A stretch of 64,000 nucleotides of DNA from Pandoraea sp. (GTDB lineage Bacteria; Pseudomonadota; Gammaproteobacteria; Burkholderiales; Burkholderiaceae): positions 1 to 64,000 of the forward strand of contig NZ_SCSK01000047.1 of assembly GCF_004297875.1 (NCBI RefSeq), written 5' to 3'. The translations under genes were made by a program, and so were the position numbers. Below the pieces are notes generated by a model. That model was given only the letters and a program-made list of their open reading frames with translations, did no database searches and was not told where the DNA came from. Within the stretch, counting starts at the first letter, position 1. Every line of letters begins with the position of its first letter. Shown here in pieces: positions 1-9,785 of this stretch.

Positions 1-1
1 C

Positions 2-118
2 GTGGCCATTACGGTCAAGTTGATTGCGCCGATCGCGATGGAAGAGGGCCTGCGCTTCGCCATCCGTGAGGGTGGCCGCACCGTCGGCGCCGGCGTCGTC
101 GCTAAAGTGATCGAGTAA
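2..118 (+). CDS. tuf: Elongation factor Tu, C-terminal end (partial)
   Basis: The window opens inside this gene; 38 codons and the TAA stop are visible. The translated end contains [20 protein letters not shown], which is the near-invariant domain III end of EF-Tu, the GTPase that delivers aminoacyl-tRNA to the ribosome. Its position directly before rpsJ matches the end of the str operon (rpsL-rpsG-fusA-tuf) in proteobacteria. The start lies outside the window, so nothing can be said of its promoter. Confidence 0.96.
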   Translation: MAITVKLIAPIAMEEGLRFAIREGGRTVGAGVVAKVIE

Positions 119-132
119 AAGAGGAATGCGAG

Positions 133-155
133 CCGGGCGCGACGGTCGCGCCCGG
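133..155 (+). terminator. Hairpin between tuf and rpsJ, possible terminator or attenuator
   Basis: An 11-base inverted repeat (133-143 with 145-155; in practice a 9-bp stem with loop ACGGT) follows the tuf stop by 14 bases. The downstream tract (167-175, TTCTTTGTT) is only moderately U-rich and begins 12 bases after the stem, so termination may be partial or absent. It may only mark the str/S10 boundary. Confidence 0.4.
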
Positions 156-231
156 TCAGTCTGCCGTTCTTTGTTAAAACCCGGCGAACCCTCCATTCAC
201 CATGGGTCGCCTCGCTCTTTAGAGGAAAATC

Positions 232-543
232 ATGCAGAACCAAAAAATTCGCATTCGCCTGAAAGCGTTCGACTATCGCCTTATCGACCAATCCGCGGCG
301 GAAATCGTCGATACCGCAAAGCGGACTGGCGCCATTGTGCGTGGTCCCGTGCCGCTGCCGACTCGCATTCAGCGTTTCGACATTCTGCGTTCTCCGCACG
401 TCAACAAAACGTCCCGCGACCAGCTGGAAATTCGTACTCACCAGCGTCTGATGGACATCGTTGACCCGACCGACAAGACGGTCGACGCGTTGATGAAACT
501 CGATTTGCCTGCCGGCGTTGATGTCGAAATCAAGCTGCAATAA
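232..543 (+). CDS. rpsJ: 30S ribosomal protein S10 (NusE)
   Basis: S10 is a protein of the 30S head and, as NusE, also joins Nus-factor transcription antitermination complexes. The 103-residue product has the standard length and shows the S10 signature around residues 38-44 (GPVPLPT) and the SPHVNK-RDQ-EIRTH core. The ATG is preceded by AGAGGA at the proper distance. It is separated from rplC by 142 bases that contain a strong promoter, so rpsJ probably belongs as much to the tuf transcript as to the S10 operon. Confidence 0.98.
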   Translation: MQNQKIRIRLKAFDYRLIDQSAAEIVDTAKRTGAIVRGPVPLPTRIQRFDILRSPHVNKTSRDQLEIRTHQRLMDIVDPTDKTVDALMKLDLPAGVDVEIKLQ

Positions 544-558
544 ACGAAATCGTGCGGC

Positions 559-587
559 TTGTCAAATGCTGAGAATGCTTTTATAAT
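559..587 (+). promoter_or_regulatory. Sigma70 promoter upstream of rplC
   Basis: TTGTCA (559-564) and TATAAT (582-587) are separated by exactly 17 bases: five of six and six of six consensus matches. Transcription would begin near 594, giving a leader of about 92 nt before rplC. The leader holds short complementary blocks (GGGGC 617-621 with GCCCC 651-655; CTGCG 626-630 with CGCAG 663-667) that compete for the same region. Promoter assignment is from sequence only. Confidence 0.8.
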
Positions 588-685
588 ACTCAGCTTTTCG
601 TGTGTATCAAAGAGTTGGGGCGCGTCTGCGGCCCGATCTTTTGTCATTTAGCCCCGGCCAATCGCAGTCGGGAATGGAGAAAATC

Positions 686-1348
686 ATGAGCCTTGGACTT
701 GTCGGTCGCAAGGTTGGTATGACCCGTATTTTTACGGATGACGGCGATTCGATTCCCGTCACCGTTTTGGACGTGTCGGACAACCGCGTAACGCAAATCA
801 AGACAAACGAAACGGATGGCTACAGCGCCGTCCAGGTGGCTTTCGGCAAGCGCCGTGCTTCGCGCGTTGCCAAGTCGATCGCCGGGCATCTGGCGAAAGC
901 CGGTGTCGAAGCCGGCGAGATCCTCAAGGAATTTCGCCTCGATGCCGCCAAGGCCGCTGAGCTGCAGCCGGGCTCGATCGTCGGCGTCGAGTTGTTCGAA
1001 GTCGGGCAAAAAGTAGACGTGCAGGGCGTGACGATCGGTAAGGGGTATGCCGGTACCATCAAGCGCTACAACTTTGCTTCGGGGCGCGCCAGTCACGGTA
1101 ACTCCCGTTCGCACAACGTGCCGGGTTCCATTGGTATGGCGCAGGATCCGGGCCGTGTTTTTCCCGGCAAGCGTATGACCGGCCATCTCGGTGACGTGAC
1201 CCGCACCGCGCAAAATCTCGAAATCGCACGCATCGATGCCGATCGCAAGCTGTTGCTCGTCAAGGGTGCCGTTCCCGGCGCCAAGGATGGCAAGGTGTTT
1301 GTGACCCCGGCAGTGAAGGCGCGCGCCAAGACTGAGAAGGGAGCATAA
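686..1348 (+). CDS. rplC: 50S ribosomal protein L3
   Basis: L3 is an early-assembly 50S protein that reaches toward the peptidyl-transferase centre. The product is 220 residues (E. coli 209). It begins [16 protein letters not shown] and carries the conserved [17 protein letters not shown] stretch. The ATG at 686 is chosen over an in-frame upstream ATG at 602 because GGAGA lies 5 bases before it and family homology begins there. It is the first gene behind the 559-587 promoter and is followed 2 bases later by rplD. Confidence 0.97.
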   Translation: MSLGLVGRKVGMTRIFTDDGDSIPVTVLDVSDNRVTQIKTNETDGYSAVQVAFGKRRASRVAKSIAGHLAKAGVEAGEILKEFRLDAAKAAELQPGSIVGVELFEVGQKVDVQGVTIGKGYAGTIKRYNFASGRASHGNSRSHNVPGSIGMAQDPGRVFPGKRMTGHLGDVTRTAQNLEIARIDADRKLLLVKGAVPGAKDGKVFVTPAVKARAKTEKGA

Positions 1349-1350
1349 CG

Positions 1351-1971
1351 ATGGAACTGAAGCTCCTCAATGAGCAGGGCAAAGAAGGCGCGGGTTTTGC
1401 TGCGTCGGACGTCGTTTTCGGGCGTGACTACAATGAAGCGCTGATCCATCAGGTCGTTATCGCCTATCAGGCCAACGCCCGCAGCGGAAACCGCGCCCAG
1501 AAGGATCGCGAACAAGTCAAGCACACAACCCATAAGCCGTGGCGTCAAAAAGGAACGGGCCGTGCCCGTGCCGGTATGACTTCCAGCCCGCTGTGGCGCG
1601 GGGGTGGTCGAATTTTCCCAAATTCGCCCGAAGAGAATTTCAGCCACAAGGTCAACAAGAAGATGTATCGCGCAGGCGTCTGCTCGATTCTGTCGCAGTT
1701 GGCGCGCGAAGGCCGTCTGAGTGTCGTGGACGACCTCAAGATCGAGGCGCCGAAAACTAAGTTGCTGGCGCAGAAATTCAAGACCATGGGGTTGGATTCG
1801 GTGTTGTTGATCACCGATAGCGTCGATGAGAATTTGTATCTCGCCTCGCGCAATCTCCCCAACGTCGCGGTTCTGGAACCGCGTCATGCCGATCCACTAT
1901 CTCTGATTCACTACAAGAAAGTGTTGGTGACCAAGGGTGCGATCGCCAAAATCGAGGAGATGCTGTCATGA
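1351..1971 (+). CDS. rplD: 50S ribosomal protein L4
   Basis: L4 binds 23S rRNA domain I and lines the exit tunnel; in E. coli it also represses the S10 operon. The product has 206 residues. The central loop with [19 protein letters not shown] is the hallmark of the family. The E. coli S10-type leader would lie before rpsJ; here no comparable structure is obvious, so L4 autoregulation cannot be claimed. The stop overlaps the rplW start (ATGA). Confidence 0.97.
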   Translation: MELKLLNEQGKEGAGFAASDVVFGRDYNEALIHQVVIAYQANARSGNRAQKDREQVKHTTHKPWRQKGTGRARAGMTSSPLWRGGGRIFPNSPEENFSHKVNKKMYRAGVCSILSQLAREGRLSVVDDLKIEAPKTKLLAQKFKTMGLDSVLLITDSVDENLYLASRNLPNVAVLEPRHADPLSLIHYKKVLVTKGAIAKIEEMLS

Positions 1972-2282
1972 CCGACGTTCGCAAAAACGATCATCGTTTG
2001 ATGCAGGTCCTGCTCGCGCCGGTAATCTCCGAAAAGGCGACCCTGGTGGCGGACAAGAACGAGCAAGTGGTTTTTCAGGTTGCGCGCGACGCCAACAAAC
2101 AGGAAGTCAAGGCTGCAGTTGAGTTGCTGTTCAAGGTTGAAGTCGAATCCGTGCAGATTCTGAACCGCAAGGGCAAACAGAAGCGCTTTGGCCGTTTCAT
2201 GGGGCGTCGCGACAATGCAAAGAAAGCATATGTCAGCCTGAAGCCGGGGCAGGAAATCAATTTTGAAGCGGAGGCCAAGTAA
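1968..2282 (+). CDS. rplW: 50S ribosomal protein L23
   Basis: L23 sits at the tunnel exit and is the docking point for trigger factor and SRP. The 104-residue product has the expected order: an [16 protein letters not shown] opening, then the [16 protein letters not shown] basic loop. Start is the ATG overlapping the rplD stop by 4 bases, implying translational coupling. Length is normal for the family (about 100). Confidence 0.97.
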   Translation: MTDVRKNDHRLMQVLLAPVISEKATLVADKNEQVVFQVARDANKQEVKAAVELLFKVEVESVQILNRKGKQKRFGRFMGRRDNAKKAYVSLKPGQEINFEAEAK

Positions 2283-2283
2283 T

Positions 2284-3111
<828 letters not shown>

Positions 3112-3121
3112 GGGGTAAGCT

Positions 3122-3397
3122 ATGGCACGTTCAATTAAGAAGGGCCCGTTCTGCGACGCGCATTTGCTGAAAAAAGTCGAAGCGGCGCAAGCGACGCGCG
3201 ACAAGAAGCCGATCAAGACGTGGTCGCGTCGTTCCACCGTTCTGCCTGAATTCATCGGGCATACCATTGCCGTTCACAACGGCCGCCAGCACGTTCCGGT
3301 TTACATCTCGGAAAATATGGTTGGTCACAAGCTGGGTGAGTTTGCGCTCACCCGTACCTTCAAAGGCCATGCGGCCGATAAGAAGGCGAAGAAATAA
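3122..3397 (+). CDS. rpsS: 30S ribosomal protein S19
   Basis: S19 binds 16S rRNA in the 30S head with S13 near the A site. The 91-residue product begins [19 protein letters not shown] and contains the conserved block [29 protein letters not shown] precedes the ATG. It lies 10 bases after rplB in the usual S10 order. Confidence 0.97.
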   Translation: MARSIKKGPFCDAHLLKKVEAAQATRDKKPIKTWSRRSTVLPEFIGHTIAVHNGRQHVPVYISENMVGHKLGEFALTRTFKGHAADKKAKK

Positions 3398-3406
3398 GGG
3401 GCGATC

Positions 3407-3736
3407 ATGGAAGTGAAAGCAATACATCGTGGCGCTCGTATTTCGGCGCAAAAGACGCGTCTGGTTGCAGATCAGATCCGTGGTCTGCCCCTGGAGCGCG
3501 CGTTGAATATCCTGTCGTTTTCGCCGAAGAAGGCTGCAGGCATTGTTAAGAAGGTGGTTGAGTCGGCCATCGCGAATGCCGAGCATAACGAAGGTGCCGA
3601 CATTGACGAGTTGCGCGTCAAGGGCATTCACGTCGACAAAGCGACTTCACTCAAGCGATTCACTGCGCGCGCCAAAGGCCGCGGAAATCGCATCGAGAAA
3701 CAAACCTGTCACATTACTGTGACGCTGGGCAATTAA
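3407..3736 (+). CDS. rplV: 50S ribosomal protein L22
   Basis: L22 contributes a beta-hairpin to the exit tunnel. The 109-residue product shows the usual [15 protein letters not shown] opening and the terminal [18 protein letters not shown] hairpin region, where macrolide-resistance changes map in other species. No insertion or deletion relative to the usual length of about 110 is evident. Spaced 9 bases from rpsS and from rpsC. Confidence 0.97.
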   Translation: MEVKAIHRGARISAQKTRLVADQIRGLPLERALNILSFSPKKAAGIVKKVVESAIANAEHNEGADIDELRVKGIHVDKATSLKRFTARAKGRGNRIEKQTCHITVTLGN

Positions 3737-3745
3737 GGGGTCACG

Positions 3746-4543
3746 ATGGGACAGAAAATTCATCCGACTGGCTTCCGTCTGGCAGTCAGCCGTAATTGGG
3801 CCTCTCGGTGGTACGCGAACAATACGCAATTCGCGAAAATGCTGAAAGAGGATATTGGCGTTCGCGAGTTTCTGAAGAAGAAGCTGAAAAACGCGTCTGT
3901 CGGGAGAGTGCTCATCGAGCGCCCTGCCCGTAACGCGCGTATCACGATTTTCAGTTCGCGTCCTGGCGTGGTCATCGGCAAGAAGGGCGAGGATATCGAA
4001 ATCCTCAAAACCGAATTGCAGAAGCGCATGGGCGTGCCGGTGCACGTCAACATCGAGGAAATTCGTAAGCCCGAAATCGATGCCCAGTTGATCGCGGATT
4101 CGATCGCGCAGCGGCTGGAGCGACGCATCATGTTCCGCCGTGCGATGAAGCGAGCCATGCAAAACGCTATGCGGCTTGGGGCGCAAGGCATCAAGATCAT
4201 GAGTTCCGGTCGTTTGAACGGCATTGAAATCGCGCGAACCGAATGGTATCGCGAGGGGCGAGTACCGCTCCACACGTTGCGGGCTGACATCGATTACGCG
4301 ACATCGGAGGCGCAAACCACCTACGGCGCTATCGGGATCAAGGTTTGGGTTTACAAGGGCGATACTCTCGGCCGCAATGATGCGCCGGTGGTGGAAGAAC
4401 CCGCGGAAGACAAACGCCCTCGTCGTAATGCGCGTCCTGGGGATCGTCGAGGCCGTGGTGCCCCTGATGATCGTGCGGGCGTCAAGCGCGTACGCAAGGC
4501 AGGCGGCAAGCCGGCCGACAGCGACGCCAAGGCTGGAGAATAA
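3746..4543 (+). CDS. rpsC: 30S ribosomal protein S3, with long basic tail
   Basis: S3 forms part of the mRNA entry tunnel of the 30S subunit. The type II KH domain is recognised by [11 protein letters not shown] (GKKG at residues 78-81). The product has 265 residues against 233 in E. coli; the extra length is a low-complexity basic tail from about residue 210, rich in Arg, Lys, Gly, Asp and Ala. Similar long tails are typical of Burkholderiales S3. It is followed 2 bases later by rplP. Confidence 0.97.
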   Translation: MGQKIHPTGFRLAVSRNWASRWYANNTQFAKMLKEDIGVREFLKKKLKNASVGRVLIERPARNARITIFSSRPGVVIGKKGEDIEILKTELQKRMGVPVHVNIEEIRKPEIDAQLIADSIAQRLERRIMFRRAMKRAMQNAMRLGAQGIKIMSSGRLNGIEIARTEWYREGRVPLHTLRADIDYATSEAQTTYGAIGIKVWVYKGDTLGRNDAPVVEEPAEDKRPRRNARPGDRRGRGAPDDRAGVKRVRKAGGKPADSDAKAGE

Positions 4544-4545
4544 AG

Positions 4546-4962
4546 ATGCTGCAACCGAAACGCAGAAAATATCGTAAAGAACAGAAAGGCCGTAACACTG
4601 GTGTGGCCACGCGTGGCAATGCCGTGTCGTTTGGTGAATATGGCTTGAAGGCGGTAGGGCGCGGGCGATTGACTGCGCGCCAAATCGAGTCTGCTCGTCG
4701 TGCCATGACTCGTCACATCAAGCGCGGTGGTCGTATCTGGATCAGGATTTTCCCGGACAAGCCGATTTCCCAAAAACCCGCCGAAGTTCGTATGGGTAAC
4801 GGTAAGGGCAATCCGGAATACTATGTGGCTGAAATTCAGCCGGGTAAAATGCTGTACGAAATGGATGGTGTCAATGAAGAGTTGGCGCGCGAGGCTTTTC
4901 GCCTTGCGGCAGCTAAACTGCCTATCGCCACCGTTTTCGTCGCTCGCCAGATCGGCGCCTGA
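4546..4962 (+). CDS. rplP: 50S ribosomal protein L16
   Basis: L16 lies near the A site of the 50S subunit and assembles late. The 138-residue product starts [17 protein letters not shown] and has the conserved core [20 protein letters not shown]. The Arg hydroxylated by YcfD in E. coli would fall just after this block, but modification cannot be read from DNA. Start follows the rpsC stop by 2 bases, with GGAG in the rpsC end. Confidence 0.97.
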   Translation: MLQPKRRKYRKEQKGRNTGVATRGNAVSFGEYGLKAVGRGRLTARQIESARRAMTRHIKRGGRIWIRIFPDKPISQKPAEVRMGNGKGNPEYYVAEIQPGKMLYEMDGVNEELAREAFRLAAAKLPIATVFVARQIGA

Positions 4963-4976
4963 GTGAGGGATTTGAA

Positions 4977-5171
4977 ATGAAAGCATCCGAACTACGTGAT
5001 AAGGATTCCGCAGCTCTGAACAAGGAGCTGTCGGATCTGCTGAAAGCGCAATTCGGTCTGCGCATGCAACTGGCCACGCAACAGTTGAGCAACACCAGCC
5101 AATTGCAAAATGTGCGTCGGGATATCGCGCGTGTGCGTACCGTGTTGAATGAGAAGGCGAGCCAAAAATGA
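4977..5171 (+). CDS. rpmC: 50S ribosomal protein L29
   Basis: L29 sits beside L23 at the tunnel exit. The 64-residue product is almost entirely helical in character, with [10 protein letters not shown] at the start and [20 protein letters not shown] in the second helix, as expected. The stop overlaps the rpsQ start by 4 bases (ATGA). Confidence 0.96.
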   Translation: MKASELRDKDSAALNKELSDLLKAQFGLRMQLATQQLSNTSQLQNVRRDIARVRTVLNEKASQK

Positions 5172-5440
5172 ACGATACCGCAAAGACCGCGCTGAAGCGC
5201 ACCTTGGTTGGCAAGGTGGTGAGCAGCAAAATGGACAAGACGGTGACCGTGTTGGTGGAGCGCCAGGTGAAGCATCCCTTGTACGGGAAGTACGTCGTGC
5301 GCTCGAAGAAGTATCACGCCCACGACGAGACAAATCAGTACAAGGAAGGCGACACGGTGGAAATCGAGGAAACTCGCCCTATTTCCAGGACGAAAGCGTG
5401 GACTGTTTCGCGCCTGCTTGAAAGTGCCCGTATCATTTAA
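5168..5440 (+). CDS. rpsQ: 30S ribosomal protein S17
   Basis: S17 is an early 16S rRNA-binding protein of the 30S body with an OB fold. The 90-residue product contains the family pattern [18 protein letters not shown] and the terminal [18 protein letters not shown]. It closes the S10 operon: the next gene begins 233 bases later behind its own promoter. Confidence 0.97.
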   Translation: MNDTAKTALKRTLVGKVVSSKMDKTVTVLVERQVKHPLYGKYVVRSKKYHAHDETNQYKEGDTVEIEETRPISRTKAWTVSRLLESARII

Positions 5441-5456
5441 TGCGCCCTTTTAACGC

Positions 5457-5485
5457 TTGCAAGTCCGCGATCTTCGATGTATAAT
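5457..5485 (+). promoter_or_regulatory. Sigma70 promoter of the spc operon
   Basis: TTGCAA (5457-5462) and TATAAT (5480-5485) are 17 bases apart, four of six and six of six matches. The start would fall near 5492, producing a 5' leader of about 180 nt before rplN. Its position between rpsQ and rplN is that of the spc promoter in E. coli. Confidence 0.8.
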
Positions 5486-5488
5486 CAC

Positions 5489-5620
5489 GGACTTTCCACT
5501 TTCTGAGTAAATTCTCTTTTGCTCATTCTGTGGGGGTTGCTTGGTTTTTCGGCCCGGCAGCCCAGTGAAAGTGGTTCCTCTTGATCGATTCAACCCAAGC
5601 GACGCTGAGTAAGCGTTGAC
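5489..5620 (+). promoter_or_regulatory. Structured 5' leader of rplN mRNA
   Basis: Three helices can be drawn. The outer one pairs CCACTTTC (5496-5503) with GAAAGTGG (5567-5574), closing a domain that begins within a few bases of the predicted transcript end. Inside it GGGTTGC (5534-5540) pairs with GCAGCCC (5557-5563) with one G-U. A third hairpin has ACGCT/AGCGT around GAGTA near 5602-5616. No U-tract follows, so this is not a terminator. Function unknown; see findings. Confidence 0.55.
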
Positions 5621-5673
5621 GGGGCCAAGACTGACCGGTGCGATGCACTGGATTAAGTTGGGAAGATAACACC

Positions 5674-6042
5674 ATGATTCAGACTGAAACCCGGCTCGAT
5701 GTAGCCGACAATACCGGTGCTCGTGAAGTGATGTGTATCAAGGTATTGGGCGGCTCGAAGCGTCGCTACGCTGGTATTGGCGATGTCATTAAGGTCACCG
5801 TCAAGGATGCGGCCCCGCGTGGTCGCGTCAAAAAGGGCGAAATTTATAACGCGGTCGTTGTGCGCACCGCGAAAGGCGTTCGTCGCCAGGACGGCTCGCT
5901 CGTCAAATTCGATGGCAACGCCGCCGTTTTGTTGAACAACAAGCTTGAGCCGATTGGCACTCGCATCTTCGGGCCGGTGACGCGTGAGTTGCGTACCGAG
6001 CGCTTTATGAAGATCGTGTCGTTGGCGCCTGAGGTTCTGTAA
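5674..6042 (+). CDS. rplN: 50S ribosomal protein L14
   Basis: L14 lies at the subunit interface and takes part in bridges to the 30S subunit; it is also the RsfS target in other bacteria. The 122-residue product starts [19 protein letters not shown] and contains the [15 protein letters not shown] signature. The ATG at 5674 is preferred over the in-frame ATG at 5638 because homology begins there and GGGAAGA lies just upstream. First gene of the spc operon. Confidence 0.97.
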   Translation: MIQTETRLDVADNTGAREVMCIKVLGGSKRRYAGIGDVIKVTVKDAAPRGRVKKGEIYNAVVVRTAKGVRRQDGSLVKFDGNAAVLLNNKLEPIGTRIFGPVTRELRTERFMKIVSLAPEVL

Positions 6043-6051
6043 GGGGTCGCC

Positions 6052-6360
6052 ATGAATAAGATTCGTAAAGGTGACGTGGTCATCGTTTTGACCGGCAAAG
6101 ACAAGAGCAAGCGCGGCACCGTTCTGAGTGTTGACGGCGACCGCCTGGTCGTTGAAGGCATCAATCTGGTCAAAAAGCACGTCAAACCGAACCCGATGAA
6201 GGGTACAACGGGTGGCGTTGTGGACAAGGCGATGCCGCTCCATATTTCGAATGTTGCGTTGGTGGATGCTAACGGCAAGCCTTCGCGCGTTGGGATCAAG
6301 GTCGAGGGTGGCGAGAAGGTGCGCTTCCTCAAGACGACCGGCGCGGTCGTCGGTGCCTAG
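6052..6360 (+). CDS. rplX: 50S ribosomal protein L24
   Basis: L24 starts 50S assembly. The 102-residue product has the N-terminal KOW motif ([20 protein letters not shown], residues about 6-25) and the conserved VKKHVKPNP stretch. Nine bases separate it from rplN and 18 from rplE. In E. coli the S8 translational operator of the spc operon lies at the rplX-rplE junction; the gap here is too short to show a convincing counterpart. Confidence 0.97.
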   Translation: MNKIRKGDVVIVLTGKDKSKRGTVLSVDGDRLVVEGINLVKKHVKPNPMKGTTGGVVDKAMPLHISNVALVDANGKPSRVGIKVEGGEKVRFLKTTGAVVGA

Positions 6361-6378
6361 GCGCAAGGAGTATAACGA

Positions 6379-6918
6379 ATGACTCGTTTGCAAGAGATCT
6401 ACAAAGACAAGATCGTCGCTGAACTGGTGAAGCAGTTTGGCTACAAGTCGATCATGGAAGTGCCGCGCATCACCAAGATCACCCTCAACATGGGCTTGGG
6501 CGAGGCGGTCGCCGACAAGAAGGTCATCGAGAACGCCACCGGTGACCTGACCAAAATCGCTGGTCAGAAACCAGTTGTGACGAAGGCTCGCAAGGCAATT
6601 GCAGGGTTCAAGATTCGTCAGGGCTATCCGATCGGCTGCATGGTGACTTTGCGCGGTCAGCGCATGTATGAGTTCCTGGATCGTTTCATCACGGTCTCGC
6701 TGCCGCGGGTGCGAGATTTCCGGGGTATCTCGGGTCGTGCGTTTGACGGTCGCGGCAACTACAACATCGGGGTAAAAGAACAGATTATTTTCCCCGAGAT
6801 CGAGTACGACAAAATTGATGCTCTGCGTGGTCTGAATATCAGCATTACCACGACAGCAAAAACCGACGAAGAGGCCAAGGCGCTTCTGTCGGCATTTAAA
6901 TTTCCGTTCAGAAACTGA
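6379..6918 (+). CDS. rplE: 50S ribosomal protein L5
   Basis: L5 binds 5S rRNA and contacts P-site tRNA. The product has the family's exact length of 179 residues, with [13 protein letters not shown], the tRNA-contact loop near [17 protein letters not shown], and a terminal block ending [17 protein letters not shown] sits 9 bases before the ATG. Confidence 0.97.
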   Translation: MTRLQEIYKDKIVAELVKQFGYKSIMEVPRITKITLNMGLGEAVADKKVIENATGDLTKIAGQKPVVTKARKAIAGFKIRQGYPIGCMVTLRGQRMYEFLDRFITVSLPRVRDFRGISGRAFDGRGNYNIGVKEQIIFPEIEYDKIDALRGLNISITTTAKTDEEAKALLSAFKFPFRN

Positions 6919-6925
6919 GGTTATC

Positions 6926-7231
6926 GTGGCTAAACTGGCACTGATCGAACGCGAGAAGAAGCGCGCCCGTTTGGCGCAGAAATATTCTGCCAAGCGCGCC
7001 GCCCTCAAGGCAATCATCGAAGATACCAGCAAGTCGGAAGAAGAGCGTTACGCAGCGCGTCTGGAAATCCAGCAGTTGCCGCGCAACGCCAATCCTACTC
7101 GGCAACGCAATCGTTGCGATTTGACTGGCCGTCCGCGCGGAACTTTCCGTAAGTTCGGTCTGGCGCGTAACAAGATCCGTGAAATTGCCTTCAGAGGCGA
7201 AATTCCGGGTGTCACCAAAGCAAGCTGGTAA
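6926..7231 (+). CDS. rpsN: 30S ribosomal protein S14, zinc-independent form
   Basis: S14 belongs to the 30S head. This 101-residue product is the long zinc-free type: it has only one cysteine ([11 protein letters not shown]) where the short zinc form carries paired CxxC motifs. The start is GTG at 6926, preceded by GAGG in the rplE end; [13 protein letters not shown] is the family N terminus. Single-copy zinc-free S14 would make this step independent of zinc supply. Confidence 0.96.
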   Translation: MAKLALIEREKKRARLAQKYSAKRAALKAIIEDTSKSEEERYAARLEIQQLPRNANPTRQRNRCDLTGRPRGTFRKFGLARNKIREIAFRGEIPGVTKASW

Positions 7232-7244
7232 TAGGAGAAGCAAT

Positions 7245-7640
7245 ATGAGTATGAGTGATCCTATCGCCGACATGCTGACCCGCATTCGCAATGCCCAAGC
7301 GGTTGAAAAAGTGTCGGTGGCTATGCCTTCCTCGAAATTGAAGGTGTCGATCGCAAAGGTGTTGAAGGACGAAGGCTATATCGACGACTACGCGGTCAAG
7401 GAAGACGGCGCGAAATTGGAGCTTAACATTTCGCTCAAGTATTACGCCGGCCGTCCCGTTATCGAACGTCTGGAAAGAGTTTCCCGGCCCGGGTTGCGCG
7501 TATATAAGAATCGCAATGACATTCCCCAGGTCATGAATGGACTGGGTGTTGCAATTGTGTCGACCCCGAAAGGTGTGATGACCGATCGCAAAGCGCGCGC
7601 CACTGGCGTGGGCGGCGAAGTCATCTGCTACGTCGCGTAA
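7245..7640 (+). CDS. rpsH: 30S ribosomal protein S8
   Basis: S8 is a primary 16S rRNA binder and the autoregulator of the spc operon in E. coli. The 131-residue product begins [16 protein letters not shown] and ends with the [20 protein letters not shown] block that contains the RNA-binding residues. The ATG at 7245 has AGGAG 8 bases upstream; an earlier in-frame ATG at 7179 lies inside rpsN and is rejected. Confidence 0.97.
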   Translation: MSMSDPIADMLTRIRNAQAVEKVSVAMPSSKLKVSIAKVLKDEGYIDDYAVKEDGAKLELNISLKYYAGRPVIERLERVSRPGLRVYKNRNDIPQVMNGLGVAIVSTPKGVMTDRKARATGVGGEVICYVA

Positions 7641-7662
7641 TTGCCCGTTAGGAGAGTGAAGC

Positions 7663-8196
7663 ATGTCTCGTGTAGGTAAAAGTCCTATCGTTCTCCCAAA
7701 GGGCGCGGAAGTCACCCTCGGAGAGGGCGAGTTGACGGTCAAGGGCCCGTTGGGCACGTTGGTCCAGGCCATTCACGGCTTGGTCCGCGTCAAGAACGAA
7801 AACGGTTCGCTGATGTTCGAGCCCGCAGACGATGGTCGCGAAGCCAACGCCCTTTCTGGGACCATGCGTGCGCTGGTCGCCAATATGGTGAAGGGCGTGA
7901 CGCAAGGTTTCGAGAAGAAGCTTAACCTGGTTGGCGTGGGTTATCGCGCTCAGGCTCAGGGCAATGCGCTGAAATTGCAACTGGGGTTTTCTCACGACGT
8001 GATCCATGCGATGCCCGAAGGCATCAAGGCTGAGACACCGTCACAAACCGAGATCATCATCAAAGGCGTTGATAAGCAGCGCGTTGGTCAGGTTGCTGCG
8101 GAAGTGCGCGGCTACCGGCCTCCCGAACCCTATAAGGGCAAGGGTGTGCGCTACGCCGATGAGGTGGTGATCCTCAAGGAAACCAAGAAGAAGTGA
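7663..8196 (+). CDS. rplF: 50S ribosomal protein L6
   Basis: L6 lies near the GTPase-associated region of the 50S subunit. The 177-residue product starts [17 protein letters not shown], shows the duplicated fold, and ends with the C-terminal signature [25 protein letters not shown] precedes the ATG. Usual length and order. Confidence 0.97.
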   Translation: MSRVGKSPIVLPKGAEVTLGEGELTVKGPLGTLVQAIHGLVRVKNENGSLMFEPADDGREANALSGTMRALVANMVKGVTQGFEKKLNLVGVGYRAQAQGNALKLQLGFSHDVIHAMPEGIKAETPSQTEIIIKGVDKQRVGQVAAEVRGYRPPEPYKGKGVRYADEVVILKETKKK

Positions 8197-8207
8197 AGGG
8201 TGCAACC

Positions 8208-8573
8208 ATGGACAAGAAACAAGCTCGTTCGCGCCGTGCTCGCCAGACTCGTATCAAGTTGGCAGAGCTCAAGGTGCATCGTCTCTCAGTGCATCGCACC
8301 AACCTGCACATTTACGCACAGGTGTTTTCGCCTTGCGGCACGAAAGTGCTGGCGAGCGCCTCGACTGTCGAGTTGGATGTACGCAAAGAGCTGGCAGGGA
8401 AAGAGGGCAAGGGTGGCAACGTCGCCGCAGCCGAACTGATCGGACGCCGTATCGCCGAAAAGGCGAAGGCCGCTGGCGTGGAAAGCGTTGCTTTCGATCG
8501 CGCCGGTTTTCGCTATCACGGCCGTGTGAAGGCGCTTGCTGATGCCGCGCGCGATGCCGGCCTCAAGTTTTAA
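8208..8573 (+). CDS. rplR: 50S ribosomal protein L18
   Basis: L18 binds 5S rRNA with L5. The 121-residue product opens with a basic segment ([17 protein letters not shown]) and has the [11 protein letters not shown] and [20 protein letters not shown] motifs of the family. The ATG at 8208 fits homology; the ATG at 8193 would overlap the rplF end without family support. Confidence 0.97.
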   Translation: MDKKQARSRRARQTRIKLAELKVHRLSVHRTNLHIYAQVFSPCGTKVLASASTVELDVRKELAGKEGKGGNVAAAELIGRRIAEKAKAAGVESVAFDRAGFRYHGRVKALADAARDAGLKF

Positions 8574-8586
8574 GTAAGGATTCGTC

Positions 8587-9105
8587 ATGGCAAAGATGCA
8601 AGCGAAAGTTCAGGCTGACGAACGTGATGACGGCCTTCGCGAGAAAATGATCTCGGTCAATCGCGTGACCAAGGTGGTGAAAGGTGGCCGGATTCTCGGG
8701 TTCGCCGCGCTGACCGTGGTTGGCGATGGCGACGGACGTATCGGCATGGGCAAGGGTAAGGCGAAGGAAGTCCCCGTTGCCGTGCAAAAAGCGATGGAAC
8801 AGGCTCGCCGTAACATGTTCAAAGTGCCCCTGAAGAACGGTACTCTGCAGCATGAAATCAGCGGTCGTCACGGTGCGTCGAAGGTATTGTTGGCACCGGC
8901 CAAGGATGGTACCGGCGTCATCGCCGGTGGTCCGATGCGGGCTGTTTTCGACGTCATGGGCGTGACGAACGTGGTGGCCAAGAGCTTCGGCTCGACCAAC
9001 CCCTACAACTTGGTTCGAGCGACGCTTGATGGTTTGAGCAAGCAGTCAACGCCATCTGACATTGCCGCCAAGCGCGGTAAGTCGGTTGAAGAGATTTTGG
9101 GCTAA
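8587..9105 (+). CDS. rpsE: 30S ribosomal protein S5
   Basis: S5 helps form the mRNA entrance and the decoding-fidelity region with S4. The 172-residue product contains the double-stranded-RNA-binding-like N domain with [20 protein letters not shown] and the [20 protein letters not shown] helix. AAGGATTCGTC precedes the ATG. No ram-type change can be judged without a reference. Confidence 0.97.
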   Translation: MAKMQAKVQADERDDGLREKMISVNRVTKVVKGGRILGFAALTVVGDGDGRIGMGKGKAKEVPVAVQKAMEQARRNMFKVPLKNGTLQHEISGRHGASKVLLAPAKDGTGVIAGGPMRAVFDVMGVTNVVAKSFGSTNPYNLVRATLDGLSKQSTPSDIAAKRGKSVEEILG

Positions 9106-9119
9106 ACCGGGTGGGCACC

Positions 9120-9302
9120 ATGTCGCAAAATACCATCAAAGTACAATTGATCCGGAGCCTTATCGGTACTCGCGAGTCGCATCGCGCTACGGTTCGTGGC
9201 CTGGGTCTGCGCCGCCTCAATTCAGTCAGTGAGTTGCAAGATACACCTGCTGTGCGAGGCATGATCAACAAGGTGTCGTACCTGGTGAAGGTCGTTGGCT
9301 GA
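9120..9302 (+). CDS. rpmD: 50S ribosomal protein L30
   Basis: A 60-residue small 50S protein. The sequence has [19 protein letters not shown] and the ending [12 protein letters not shown], both typical of L30. The ATG at 9120 is used rather than GTG at 9111, since the family begins about there. It lies between rpsE and rplO as in all proteobacterial spc operons. Confidence 0.95.
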   Translation: MSQNTIKVQLIRSLIGTRESHRATVRGLGLRRLNSVSELQDTPAVRGMINKVSYLVKVVG

Positions 9303-9324
9303 CTCACGAGGGAGCGAGGGTAAT

Positions 9325-9759
9325 ATGGAATTGAATTCGTTGAAGCCTGCTGCAGGTGCCAAACACGCGAAACGGCGAGTTGGCCGTGGCATTGGGTCTG
9401 GTCTGGGCAAAACCGCAGGCCGTGGGCACAAAGGCCAGAAATCGCGCGCAGGCGGCTTCCATAAGGTTGGATTCGAGGGGGGGCAAATGCCTCTGCAACG
9501 GCGTTTGCCCAAGCGCGGGTTCACGTCGTTGACGCGCGCGTTTGTCGGTGAGGTGCGCCTTTCCGACATCGAGAAGTTGCCGGTCGACGAGATCGATTTG
9601 TTGGTCCTCAAGCAGGCGGGAGTTGTCGGCGAGCTCTGTCAAAGCGCGAAGGTGGTTGCCTCTGGCGAATTGACGCGCAAAATCTCGCTCAAGGGTTTGG
9701 GGGCGACGAAAGGTGCGCGAGCAGCGATTGAAGCGGCTGGCGGATCGATTGCGGCTTAA
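9325..9759 (+). CDS. rplO: 50S ribosomal protein L15
   Basis: L15 is a late-assembly 50S protein. The 144-residue product has the very basic Gly-rich N region ([20 protein letters not shown]) and the [18 protein letters not shown] motif. GGGAGCGAGGG lies upstream of the chosen ATG at 9325; the ATG at 9295 overlaps rpmD and is not needed. A 26-base gap leads to secY. Confidence 0.97.
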   Translation: MELNSLKPAAGAKHAKRRVGRGIGSGLGKTAGRGHKGQKSRAGGFHKVGFEGGQMPLQRRLPKRGFTSLTRAFVGEVRLSDIEKLPVDEIDLLVLKQAGVVGELCQSAKVVASGELTRKISLKGLGATKGARAAIEAAGGSIAA

Positions 9760-9785
9760 CTGTATAGGTTTATACGGAGCCATCC

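Noticed and set aside
133..155. Reading the tuf-rpsJ hairpin as a certain terminator
   Set aside because: The U-tract is poor and displaced, so only a low-confidence entry was kept.
5653..7032. 459-codon minus-strand frame opposite rplN-rplX-rplE
   Set aside because: Spans several certain ribosomal genes on the other strand; a compositional shadow.
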